NCBI GenBank assembly: GCA_963827725.1
Contig: CAWHBM010000001.1
Span: 1,302,001 to 1,366,000, forward strand
Length of the DNA: 64,000 bases
Direction: 5' to 3'
From: VAXT01 sp963827725
GTDB taxonomy: Bacteria > Actinomycetota > Thermoleophilia > Gaiellales > Gaiellaceae
In this document: piece by piece, positions 55,461 through 63,729 of the stretch
Layout of the letters: every line of letters starts with the position of its first letter
How positions within the stretch are numbered: the stretch's first letter is position 1
The notes under the pieces: model-generated
Seen by the model: the letters and a program-made list of their open reading frames with translations, nothing else
What the model was told of the DNA's origin: nothing
The model's database searches: none
Position numbers and translations under genes: made by a program

Positions 55461-55711
55461 GCGTTGTCCTCGGCGGGCGGCGAGGCCTTGCCCGCGAGGA
55501 TGCGCGCGAGGCCCTCGACGTCGACCTGCTCGAGCACGCTGCGTCCTTCAGACTTTTGGAGCCGCGCGACCAGCTCGGCGCGCAGGATGTCGATCTTGCC
55601 GTGCAGCAGCCGGCGGCGGTAGGAGATCTCCTGCTCCTCCTCTGTCAGGTCGTCGATCAGCTTCTTCAGGTCGGCATCAGATGTCGAGGACAGATCGGGA
55701 AGCGGTTCCAC
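55457..55711 (-). CDS. RsiG-like c-di-GMP-binding protein (AmfC family)
   Basis: An 84-residue helical protein. ADLKKLIDDLTEEEQEISYR then RRLLHGKIDILRAELV resembles Streptomyces RsiG (AmfC), an anti-sigma factor that binds c-di-GMP and sequesters WhiG. The signature E(X)3S(X)2R(X)3Q(X)3D is matched by E26, S30, R33, H37, D41, with His for Gln. With a single motif it would have to dimerise to bind the ligand. A WhiG-type sigma is not in the window. GTG 55711; TGA overlaps the garA TTG. Confidence 0.72.
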   Translation of the reverse strand: MEPLPDLSSTSDADLKKLIDDLTEEEQEISYRRRLLHGKIDILRAELVARLQKSEGRSVLEQVDVEGLARILAGKASPPAEDNA

Positions 55712-55781
55712 GCGTTTCAGCCTTTCGTTCGGAGGACGGCGGCGCTGGCTAGTAAAGCAGTAGCACTCTAAAGGTTCAACC

Positions 55782-58293
55782 TCAGCTTGAGATTCCGGCC
55801 TCTTCCTGGAGCACTTCCTCGACGAGGGCGCGGAACTCGCTCTCGAGTGCGTTCGACGCCTGCTCGTCACGACCCTCGGCGTAGATGTGGACGAGAGGCT
55901 CGTCGGGGTCGGGCAAGACCCGCACCCACCCGCGGCGGTCGCTCACCTTGATGCCTTCGACGAGATCGAGGTCGCGACCCTTGAGCCGCTCGCTGAGCAC
56001 CCGCATGACGAGCCCCTTCTGCGCCCAGGGGCAGGGCAGCTGCCGGTGGACGAGGGTCGAGGCGGGGAGCTCGCCGACGAGCGTGGAAAGCGGCTGCTGA
56101 ACGGGCGCGAGCAGCTCGAGGAGCTTGCACAGGCTCGCCATCCCGTCGTAGGCGGGAAGGAAGTCCGGGAAGACGTAGCCGCCACCGACGGCGCCCGCGA
56201 AGATGACCCCATCCTCCGATGCGGCGCGGGTCAGCTCGCTGAGCGAGGCCGGCGTGCGCACGACCTGCAGGCCGCTGCCCTTGACGAGGCGGTCGACCTG
56301 GCTCGTCACCGTCACCGGGAACGCAAGCTTGCCGCGGCGGCCGTCCGATCCGATCAGCCGCAGGAACAGCAGCAGGGCCTGCTCGACGGGGATCTCGTGG
56401 CCGGCCTCGTCGATCAAGTAGAGGCGCTCAGCGGTGCGGTCGAAAACGGCGCCGAAGTCCGCGCCGACCGCGCCGACGAGCTTCTTCGCCTGACCGATCA
56501 GCCCTCGCAGCTCTCCACCGGGGTCATCCGGCTCGGTAGCTGCAAAGGCGTGCGCCGAGACTGCCTCGACTCCGAGCTGCCCCAGCACGAGCGGCAGTAC
56601 GAGCGAGGCCGAGGAGTAGCCGTAGTCGACGACGATGCGGAACCCCCGAGTGCGGATCGCGCCGAGATCGAGCGTCGCCAGGAGGTCCTCCGCGTAGCTC
56701 TCCCGCGCACGCACCGGATAGTCGACGGTACCGATCCCGGACGCAGCCGAGCGCCGCAGCTCACCGCGCGAGAAATGCTTCTCGATCTCCTTTTGGAGCT
56801 CGGGAGTGATCTGGATCCCGGGATCCTCGAAGAAGCGGATCTGGGCGACCTCAGGGTCGGCCGGCGGTGAAGCCGACATGGAAGCCGGCCGCGTAGTCGT
56901 GTGTCTTCAGAAGATGGCGCCCCACTGCGCTCGGAAGCGCCCGCAGGTCGGCGATGTCCACGCCGGTCGAGTTGATCCCCGCGATCATCGAACGCTCGAT
57001 CATGCGGCAGGTCGCCGGTGCCTCCCGGCTCGCCACGATTCGGGCGCCGCGGGGAAGCGCGGTCCCGAACGCGACTGCCAGCCGCGTGACCACCTCGGGG
57101 GTGAGGTCGACGTTGACGAGGCCGGAGACGCCGTCCTTCCCGAACAGCCGCGAAGACCCTGCTGACTCCCAGATCAGGCTTTCGTAGATCTGGGCACCGC
57201 TCTCCACTTCCTTGTACGGATAGACGCGCACGCCGGGCATGAGCACGCTCTCCTCGCCCACCTTCACCTCGTCGCCAATCGCGACTCCTTCCTGGATCCG
57301 GACGTGCGCGCGGATGTCGCACGAGCGGCCGACGATCGCGCCCTCGACGATCGCGCCGCGGCCGATGTGAGTCGACGCGTCCACGACCGACCGAGAGGTG
57401 CGAGCACGCTCCCGCAAGGTCACGCTCGCGGAGAGCACCGAGTACGGGCCAACGTGTGCGTCTTGTCCGACCCGGCAGTAGTTCGAGATCAGCGCAGGCC
57501 CCTCGACCTGATCGAGGTCGTCGAGCTCCACTCCCTCCCCCAGCCACACGTTCCCGCGGAGGCGGATACCGGGAACCGTCAGCTGCACGAGCTCGTCCAG
57601 TGCGTCGAAGTTCGCCTGCTGGTACTGCTCGAGATTGCCGATGTCCTGCCAGTAACCCTCCATCGGAAACCCGTAGATCGGCCGCCCCATCTCGAGGAGA
57701 AGCGGAAAGAGCTCCTTCGAGAAGTCGAACGGTCGATCGGAGGGAACGTGCTCGAGCACCTCGGGCTCGAGGACGTACACACCCGTGTTGATCGTGTCGG
57801 AGAACACCTGCCCCCACGAAGGCTTCTCGAGAAAGCGCTCGACACGTCCCTGGTCGTCGACGACGACGATCCCGAACTCGAGGGGATTCGGGACTGACTT
57901 GAGCCCGATCGTGACGGCCGCGCCTCGCTTGCGGTGGAACTTGACGAGCTTGCCGAGGTCGAAGTCGCACAGTGCGTCGCCCGAGATGACGAGAAACGTG
58001 TCGTCGAGCTTGCCCGCCGCCAGGCGAACGGAGCCGGCCGTTCCGAGAGGCGACTCTTCCACCGAGTACTCGATGCGCACGCCCAGGCTCTCGCCGTCGC
58101 CGAAGTAACTGCGGATCGCCTGCGGCATGAACGCGACCGTGACGATCACGTCCTCGAAACCGTGCGTCCGCAGCAGCTCCACGATGTGCTCCATGCACGG
58201 CTTGCCGACGATCGGGACCATCGGCTTCGGCTGGTTCGACGTCACCGGCCGCAGGCGCGTTCCCTCGCCGCCCGCCATGACGACGGCCTTCAT
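55782..58293 (-). CDS. mannose-1-phosphate guanylyltransferase/phosphomannomutase-like fusion, frameshifted by one base
   Basis: N-terminal nucleotidyltransferase (AVVMAGGEGTRLRPVTSNQP, GDALCDFDLG, EGYWQDIGNLEQY), then a left-handed hexapeptide-repeat region, then a phosphomannomutase-like domain (VVDYGYSSASLVLP, AYDGMASLCKLLELL). The mutase phosphoserine loop (TASHNP in active enzymes) is absent: the region reads GFHVGFTAGDPEVAQIRFF. The frame breaks here; removing one base at 56859-56860 gives 836 residues, the usual size of such fusions. It would supply GDP-mannose or a related sugar nucleotide. ATG 58293 overlaps the pgsA stop. Confidence 0.88.
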
Positions 58294-58844
58294 CGCCGCT
58301 CCGCCCGCACCGCGGAGATCAGGTAGAGAGCCCCTGCCGCTAGTGCAAGTGCGAGGCCGGCCCAGAAAATCCAGAGCGGCCACTGCGTGCCCTCGTGCGT
58401 GACCATGATGAACGCGAGGGCTGCGTAGAGCAGCCAGGTGGCGGCCTTTCCGAGAAAGTTGACCGAGAGCTCGTAACCGCGGGGCACCAAGAGCTTGTAC
58501 CCACCGATCAGCAGAGCGTCCCGTACCAGGATGAGCGCGAGCGCCACCCACGGCAGGCGGTGATGGACTGCGACGAGGACGATGACCGCCGCGTCGATCA
58601 TCAGCCGGTCGGCGAGCGGATCGGCGATCTTGCCGAACGCAGATTCCACGTGCCACCGGCGGGCGAGCCATCCGTCGACCTGATCGCTCACGCCGGCGAC
58701 ACCGAAGATGATGGCCGCGAACCAGCTGTAGCCGCCGTCCGCTGGGATGAGGGCCGCAACGAAGACCGGGATCAGCGCCAGCCGCAGGATCGTGATCGCA
58801 TTCGGCACGTGCGCGTAAGCGACGGATCCCGCGCGGGCAGACAT
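58290..58844 (-). CDS. pgsA: CDP-alcohol phosphatidyltransferase (PgsA-like)
   Basis: A 184-residue integral membrane enzyme making phosphatidylglycerol phosphate or a related lipid. The family motif DG(x)2AR(x)8G(x)3D(x)3D is present as DGWLARRWHVESAFGKIADP then LADR. Five to six helices are predicted. ATG 58844 has TATCCT 7 nt upstream. It heads the pgsA-manC-rsiG-garA-ftsR-apt run, recalling pgsA2-garA-ftsR linkage in mycobacteria. Confidence 0.9.
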   Translation of the reverse strand: MSARAGSVAYAHVPNAITILRLALIPVFVAALIPADGGYSWFAAIIFGVAGVSDQVDGWLARRWHVESAFGKIADPLADRLMIDAAVIVLVAVHHRLPWVALALILVRDALLIGGYKLLVPRGYELSVNFLGKAATWLLYAALAFIMVTHEGTQWPLWIFWAGLALALAAGALYLISAVRAERR

Positions 58845-58851
58845 GCCGTCA

Positions 58852-58857
58852 AGGATA
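58852..58857 (-). promoter_or_regulatory. -10 element of leaderless pgsA promoter
   Basis: TATCCT on the minus strand ends 7 nt before ATG 58844, with no Shine-Dalgarno sequence. Confidence 0.5.
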
Positions 58858-58900
58858 GAGCGCCCCCGGCTCGTTGTTGCGCATTTGCTCGACTTTCGTG

Positions 58901-58930
58901 ACAGACACGCGCGGATTTCCTCGATAGGAT
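58901..58930 (+). promoter_or_regulatory. 30-bp promoter-like element, copy 2 (upstream of hutF)
   Basis: 26/30 identical to 40485-40514. It has CAGACA (58902-58907), a 17-nt spacer and TAGGAT (58925-58930), followed by a Gly/purine-rich leader (GGGGAGGAGG) and hutF. Confidence 0.55.
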
Positions 58931-58988
58931 CGCGTTGGGGAGGAGGTCGGGGGTACCGGTCCTAGGGGGCGTTGATACCGTCGCGCAC

Positions 58989-59997
58989 GTGGCGAACCGC
59001 CTCACGATTCCCGGTTTCGTCAACGCGCACAGCCATGCCTTTCAGCGAGCGCTCCGAGGGCGCACCGAAGGCGGCGACTTCTGGGCGTGGCGCGACGCGA
59101 TGCTGGCCTTGGCCGACGAGCAGACGCCGGAGCGGGTGCGCACGGACTACGAGCAGCGTGTATCGCGAAATGCTCGCCGCCGGCTACACCGCGGTCGGCG
59201 AGTTCCACTATCTCGGCTTCGAGCAGGGTCTCGCAGCAGCCGAGGCCGCCGAAGCTGCGGGGATCGGCTTCGTCCTGCTCTATGCCGCGTATGCGCGCGG
59301 CGGGCTCGAGCGCTTTCGTCAACCCTCGCCTGCCGAGTACCTCAACCAGGTCGAGCGGTTCCGCGAGCGGGGCATCAACGTCGGGCTCGCCCCCCACTCC
59401 GTCCGGGCCTGCCCGGCCGACTGGCTGGAGGAGATCGGCCGCTACGCCGACGAGCACTCGCTGCCCCTGCACGTCCACGCCGATGAGCAGCCGCGCGAGA
59501 TCGACGAGTGCATCGAGGAGCACGGCGTGAGGCCGATCGAGCTCCTCGCCACGACCGGCTGCCTCGGGCCACGAACCACGATCGTCCACGCGACGCATGC
59601 GGCCGACCGGGAGCTCGACCTTCTTGCGGAAGCAGGCGCCAGGATCTGTGCGTGCCTCACAACCGAGGCGAACCTGGGAGATGGCTTCCTCGCGGTCGAG
59701 CGGGTGTGCCAGCGAAGCCTCGGCGTCTGCATCGGCTCCGACTCGAATGTCCGAATCGACCCGCTGGAAGAGCTGCGCGAGCTGGAAGGCATCGCGCGGC
59801 GCCGCACGCTGAGCAGGAACGTCGTCTCTACCGAGTCGCTCCTCTGCTTCGGCTCCGACGAGGGCGCCGCTTCGCTCGGGCTCGAATCCTGGGCCGACGT
59901 CGAGGTCGACCTCGAGCATCCCTCTCTGGCCGGGATCGCCGAATCGGACGTGTTCGGCGCGCTCGTCTTCGGCTGCTCGGCCGACGTTTTCGTCTAG
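58989..59997 (+). CDS. hutF: formimidoylglutamate deiminase-like amidohydrolase (HutF type), frameshifted by one base
   Basis: An amidohydrolase with NAHSHAFQRALRGRTEGGDF then WAWRDAML, the HutF signature (metal His pair), HVHADEQPREIDE, TTIVHATHA and GSDSNVRIDPLEELRELE. HutF deiminates formiminoglutamate in histidine breakdown. The frame breaks after RTDYE and resumes at SVYREMLAAGYT; removing one base near 59154 gives 335 residues. It is shorter than typical HutF, missing most of the beta-sandwich at both ends. GTG 58989 has TACCGT 7 nt upstream; TTG 58935 is an alternative. Ends 4 nt into arginase. Confidence 0.83.
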
Positions 59998-60890
59998 AGA
60001 ATCCGTACGCCAAGCGCGCTTGCGGCGAGCCCAACCGCCAGCTTCGCCGTCGTGTTCTCGTGATCGCGAATCGGGTTCACCTCGGTCAGCTCGAGCGAAT
60101 CGAGCACTCCCGCCTCTGCGACGAGCTCGAGTGCGAGGTGCGCCTCGCGATACGACAGGCCGCCGAGCACCGGATCGCCGACCCCGGGAGCAAACTCCGG
60201 GTCGACGACGTCGAGGTCGACCGAGACGTGGACGAACGACCCGCCCGAGACCCGTGCGAGAGCCTCTTCGATCACGGGCTCGACGCCACGCCGGTCGAGG
60301 TCGCTGATCGTGTACACGGCAAGACCGAGCTCGCGAACGAGGTCCTGCTCTCCGGGATCGAGCGACCGAACTCCGACGAGGGCGACTCGGGCCGGGTCGA
60401 CGGCAGGTAGACGGAGCCCGTCGGCTGAGAACTGAGCGCCGCAACGGCCCAGCGCCACCGCCAGCGGCATGCCGTGCACGTTTCCGCTCGGGGTCGTCTC
60501 GGGTGTGTTCAGGTCGCCGTGCGCATCGAGCCAGAGCACGCCGCCAGTCCCCGAAGCAGAGAGCCCGCTGAGCGTCCCGATCGCGACCGAGTGGTCACCG
60601 CCGAGCACGAGCGGGACGAGCCCGTCTGTCCGAGCAGCCTCGACCTCCTGGCCGATGCGCGCGCAGGTCTCGAGGATCTCCTCGAGAAAGCGTGCGTTCT
60701 CGGGGCCAGCCGAGCGCGTCTCGGCGAGCGCAGCCTGCACGTTCCCCCGATCCTCCACGTCGATGCCCGCACCGACGAGGCGGTCGCGAAGGCCCGCGTA
60801 GCGGATTGCCGAAGGCCCCATGTCGACGCCGCGCCGACCTGCTCCCAGGTCGAGCGCGGCTCCGATGATTGCGACGCGAGCCGGTGCCAC
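59994..60890 (-). CDS. rocF: arginase family protein
   Basis: A 298-residue ureohydrolase with both Mn sites: GGDHSVAIG, WLDAHGDLNTPETTPSGNVH and SVDLDVVDPEFAPGVG. GGLSYREAHLALELVAEAG fits arginase; formiminoglutamase (HutG) is the main alternative, made more tempting by hutF next door. Arginase would split arginine to ornithine and urea. GTG 60890 has TATTGT 6 nt upstream. Convergent with hutF (4-nt overlap). Confidence 0.88.
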   Translation of the reverse strand: MAPARVAIIGAALDLGAGRRGVDMGPSAIRYAGLRDRLVGAGIDVEDRGNVQAALAETRSAGPENARFLEEILETCARIGQEVEAARTDGLVPLVLGGDHSVAIGTLSGLSASGTGGVLWLDAHGDLNTPETTPSGNVHGMPLAVALGRCGAQFSADGLRLPAVDPARVALVGVRSLDPGEQDLVRELGLAVYTISDLDRRGVEPVIEEALARVSGGSFVHVSVDLDVVDPEFAPGVGDPVLGGLSYREAHLALELVAEAGVLDSLELTEVNPIRDHENTTAKLAVGLAASALGVRIL

Positions 60891-60896
60891 GGCAAA

Positions 60897-60902
60897 ACAA
60901 TA
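60897..60902 (-). promoter_or_regulatory. -10 element of leaderless arginase promoter
   Basis: TATTGT on the minus strand ends 6 nt before GTG 60890. Confidence 0.5.
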
Positions 60903-60998
60903 GGGGCGCCGACTGCGCCGCGACGGTGAAACGAGATGGGCGGCGGACGCGTCAGTACTCGGGGGGTTGGCGACGCGTCCGCCGCTCTCACGAGTAGC

Positions 60999-61256
60999 TC
61001 AAACGGCCGCGCGCTCTCGCGAGATCTTCTTGGCCCCTTCCAGCACCGCGATCGAAAGGTCCTCGAGGATGTCGATCTGCCGCCCGACGATCTCGACGCC
61101 CGTGGTCACGAGATGGAACTCGGCCGGCGTCGTCCAGCCGGGATTCTTGATGATCCGGATCAGCTCTGCGAACCGATCCTCGTCCGCGAGCGCGCGCAGG
61201 CGACCTTGCACCTGCTCGATGTGCAGCTCGAGCTGACCAACGTCGTGCTCCCCCAC
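60999..61256 (-). CDS. uncharacterised small helical protein
   Basis: An 85-residue protein (GQLELHIEQVQGRLRALADE, RIIKNPGWTTPAEFHLVTTG, VEIVGRQIDILEDLSIAVLE), predicted helical, no motif recognised. GTG 61256 is preferred; ATG 61343 adds a Cys-rich, non-conserved-looking N-terminus. It lies just downstream of tRNA-Pro on the same strand. Confidence 0.65.
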   Translation of the reverse strand: MGEHDVGQLELHIEQVQGRLRALADEDRFAELIRIIKNPGWTTPAEFHLVTTGVEIVGRQIDILEDLSIAVLEGAKKISRERAAV

Positions 61257-61388
61257 TTCGGACCCCCTTCGTGGTAGGTACGAACCGTTGGCTGGGCCAC
61301 CGTGACACGTGCAGCGTAGCGCGAACCTCTCATCACGGCGCAACAGGCGAGGGCTCTACCTCGGCGGCCTTTCCACAGGCTTTTTTAG

Positions 61389-61463
61389 TCGGGGTGCCCG
61401 GATTTGAACCGGGGACCTCTTGTCCCCCAGACAAGCGCGCTAACCAGGCTGCGCCACACCCCG
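61389..61463 (-). tRNA. tRNA-Pro (GGG anticodon)
   Basis: On the minus strand the 7-bp acceptor stem CGGGGTG/CACCCCG is followed by a D arm (GCGCAGCCTGGTTAGCGC), anticodon stem CTTGT/ACAAG with loop CTGGGGG (anticodon GGG at 34-36), and T arm with GGTTCAAATCC. Discriminator A; CCA is not encoded. The proS gene lies 600 bp upstream on the same strand. Confidence 0.95.
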
Positions 61464-61514
61464 TAGGGGGACAAGAGTAACGGCCACGCAGCAGAGCCGC
61501 GCGACCTCCCAGAC

Positions 61515-61532
61515 GGCATCGCAAGCGATGCC
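61515..61532 (-). terminator. hairpin after the truncated tRNA copy
   Basis: Perfect 8-bp stem GGCATCGC/GCGATGCC with a 2-nt loop, 4 nt downstream (minus strand) of the tRNA-Pro half copy. No U-tract. Confidence 0.5.
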
Positions 61533-61536
61533 TCAG

Positions 61537-61578
61537 GTCCCCCAGACAAGCGCGCTAACCAGGCTGCGCCACACCCCG
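61537..61578 (-). pseudogene. truncated tandem copy of the tRNA-Pro 5' half
   Basis: 42 nt identical to 61422-61463, in the same orientation, 115 bp upstream. It holds the 5' acceptor strand, D arm, and anticodon arm up to the loop, then diverges. It cannot fold as a tRNA. It sits 14 nt after the HTH gene stop. Confidence 0.9.
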
Positions 61579-61592
61579 CGACTGGCTGAACT

Positions 61593-61898
61593 CTAGCGCC
61601 CTTCGCCGAGACGCTTGTACAGGCGATCGATCAGCGCGGGCATCTCTTCGAGGCGCTCCGTGATCACGCGCAGGCGGTACTCGCGGAAGTGCTCGGGCTC
61701 GACATCGAGGGCCGAGGCGAGCGCCTGGACGATCTCGTTCGAGGGCACCGGCCTGTTGCCGTGCACGAGGTGATTTAGATATCCGGCCGAGAGCTTCGTC
61801 TTCGAGGCGAGGGCGCGGTACGTGATCCCGCTCTCGGTCATCAGGCGCTCGAGCGTCTCTCCGAACGGGTCCTCGCTGAAGCGGCGCCGGCGCGCCAT
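61593..61898 (-). CDS. XRE/Cro-type HTH regulator
   Basis: A 101-residue protein with a helix-turn-helix: LERLMTESGITYRALASKTK, LSAGYLNHLVHGNRPVPSNE, IVQALASALDVEPEHF. ATG 61898 follows GGAAGGGG. The C-terminal helix (RVITERLEEMPALIDRLYKR) may dimerise. The target is unknown. It lies between proS and the tRNA-Pro cluster. Confidence 0.85.
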   Translation of the reverse strand: MARRRRFSEDPFGETLERLMTESGITYRALASKTKLSAGYLNHLVHGNRPVPSNEIVQALASALDVEPEHFREYRLRVITERLEEMPALIDRLYKRLGEGR

Positions 61899-61953
61899 CA
61901 GTGCCCCTTCCAGTAATGCCGCCGAGCTCCTGGGTCGCGAGCACCAAGCCAGA

Positions 61954-61990
61954 GGCCGCACTCGACTGCGGCCAAGGCTTGCAGCCTTGG
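61954..61990 (-). terminator. two tandem hairpins between proS and the HTH gene
   Basis: GGCCGCA/TGCGGCC (61954-61973) and CCAAGGC/GCCTTGG (61972-61990) follow proS on the minus strand. They share two bases, so may form alternatively. No U-tract. Confidence 0.5.
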
Positions 61991-62061
61991 CAAAGGCGAG
62001 GGTGGGCTCTGGCGCCGCGTGATCGCGGGCCAGGGGCCGGCATGTATTGCTGGGAGGGGCA

Positions 62062-63720
62062 CTAACGCAGGCTCCCCAGGTCGGTGATCGCCACCCGGCT
62101 CTCCTCGCCGGTCTCGCGAGAGCGCACGTCGACTGCGCCGTCGTCCAGCGTCTTCTTGCCCACCGTCACGCGCACCGGAAGCCCCAGCAGGTCGGCATCT
62201 GCGAACTTCTCCCCCGCGCGCCGGTCGCGGTCGTCCAGGAGGACGTCGTCTCCGGCAGCCTCGAGCTTGGCAGCGACCTCGTCCGCCTGGTCTTCGAGCC
62301 CGGGCAGGGCGACCAGGTGCACGTCGTACGGCGCGACCGACCCCGGCCACTTGATGCCGTCGTCGTCGTGGTGCTGCTCCACGACCGCGGCCATCGTCCG
62401 CGCAGGCCCTATTCCGTAGCTGCCCATGATCAGAGGCTTCTCCTTGCTGTCCTCGTCGAGGAACGTGGCCTCGAGCGGCTCGGTGTAGCGGGTCTCGAGC
62501 TTGAAGATGTGTCCCACCTCGATCGCGGTCTGCAGGCGCAGCGCGCCGCCGCAGTTCGGGCAAGTATCTCCCTCCCGCACCTCACGAATATTTGCAAACC
62601 TGGCCTCGAAGTCCCGCCCGTGCTCGACGCCGCGCAAATGGTGTCCCGTGCGATTTGCGCCGGTGACGAACTGGCCCTCGCGAAGAGCTTCGTCGGCGAC
62701 GACCTCGACCTTTGCCCCGACCGGCCCGATCGAGCCCGGATCGGCCCCGAACGCCTCGCGGATCTCGTCCTCGGTCGCCGGCCGGAAGGCCTGGCCGAGC
62801 GCCTCGAGCATCTTGCCTTCGTCCAGGCGGTCGTCGCCCCGCACGAGGCCCAGGACGACCTTGCCGTTCAGGACGATCGGCATCGCCTTCGAAGTCGCCG
62901 CCGCGTCGATTCCGAGCAGCTGCGCGACGTCCTCGATCGTCTTCGCGCCGGGGGTCTCGATCTCGTCGGGCGCCTCGAGCGACGCCGGAAAGTCCGGAGC
63001 GCGAGGAACGCCCCGAGCGATCTCCAGATCGGCTGCGTAGTCGCCGCGCTCGCAAAGAACTAGCGTGTTCTCCCCCGCGTCGGAGGGCGCAAGGTAGTCG
63101 CGGCTCTCGCTGCCGCCCATCATCCCGGACTCGGCCTGCACCGGAAACACCTCGAGCTCGCAGCGCTCGAAGATGCGGTCGTACGCGCCGGCGTGCAGCT
63201 GGAAGCTCTTCTCGAGGCCCTCCTCGTCGCGGTCGAACGAGTACGAGTCCTTCATGATGAATTCGCGTACCCGGATGAGACCGGCGCGGGGACGCGGCTC
63301 GTCGCGATCCTTCGTCTGGAAGTGGTAGAGCATCTGGGGAAGGTCGCGGTACGACTGGATCTCGCGGGCGTGGAACCCAACCGTCTCCTCATGCGTCATC
63401 GGCAACACGAACTCGCGGTCGTTGCGGTCACGGAGCTTGAAGACCTCCGGGATGTCGTAGCGCCCCGTCGCCTGCCAGAGCTCGGCGGGGGTCAGTACCG
63501 GCATCAGCATCTCCTGCGCGCCGATCGCGTCCATCTCCTCTCGGATGATCTGGACGATCTTCTCGTGAACGCGCCACCCGAGAGGGAGGAACGTCCAAAG
63601 ACCGGTGCTTACCTGGCGGATGAAAGCGCCACGGACGAGCAGCTTGTGGCTGACGGCCTCGGCGTCCGCAGGGTCTTCACGCAGGGTTGGAAAGAAGAGC
63701 TGGGATGCCCGCCGTACCAT
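62062..63720 (-). CDS. proS: prolyl-tRNA synthetase (bacterial type)
   Basis: A 552-residue class II synthetase. Motif 1 region GLWTFLPLGWRVHEKIVQII, motif 2 with REFVLPMTHEETVG and the DEPRPRAGLIRVREF loop, an inserted editing domain (TIEDVAQLLGIDAAATSKAM, the YbaK-like INS domain), motif 3 MGSYGIGPARTMAA, and a C-terminal anticodon-binding domain. This is the bacterial ProRS architecture, able to clear Ala-tRNA-Pro. tRNA-Pro lies downstream on the same strand. Confidence 0.97.
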   Translation of the reverse strand: MVRRASQLFFPTLREDPADAEAVSHKLLVRGAFIRQVSTGLWTFLPLGWRVHEKIVQIIREEMDAIGAQEMLMPVLTPAELWQATGRYDIPEVFKLRDRNDREFVLPMTHEETVGFHAREIQSYRDLPQMLYHFQTKDRDEPRPRAGLIRVREFIMKDSYSFDRDEEGLEKSFQLHAGAYDRIFERCELEVFPVQAESGMMGGSESRDYLAPSDAGENTLVLCERGDYAADLEIARGVPRAPDFPASLEAPDEIETPGAKTIEDVAQLLGIDAAATSKAMPIVLNGKVVLGLVRGDDRLDEGKMLEALGQAFRPATEDEIREAFGADPGSIGPVGAKVEVVADEALREGQFVTGANRTGHHLRGVEHGRDFEARFANIREVREGDTCPNCGGALRLQTAIEVGHIFKLETRYTEPLEATFLDEDSKEKPLIMGSYGIGPARTMAAVVEQHHDDDGIKWPGSVAPYDVHLVALPGLEDQADEVAAKLEAAGDDVLLDDRDRRAGEKFADADLLGLPVRVTVGKKTLDDGAVDVRSRETGEESRVAITDLGSLR

Positions 63721-63729
63721 CCTCCAAGA

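Noticed and set aside
61537..61578. Integrase attachment site
   Set aside because: The duplicated part is the 5' half, no integrase gene is nearby, and the copies are only 115 bp apart.
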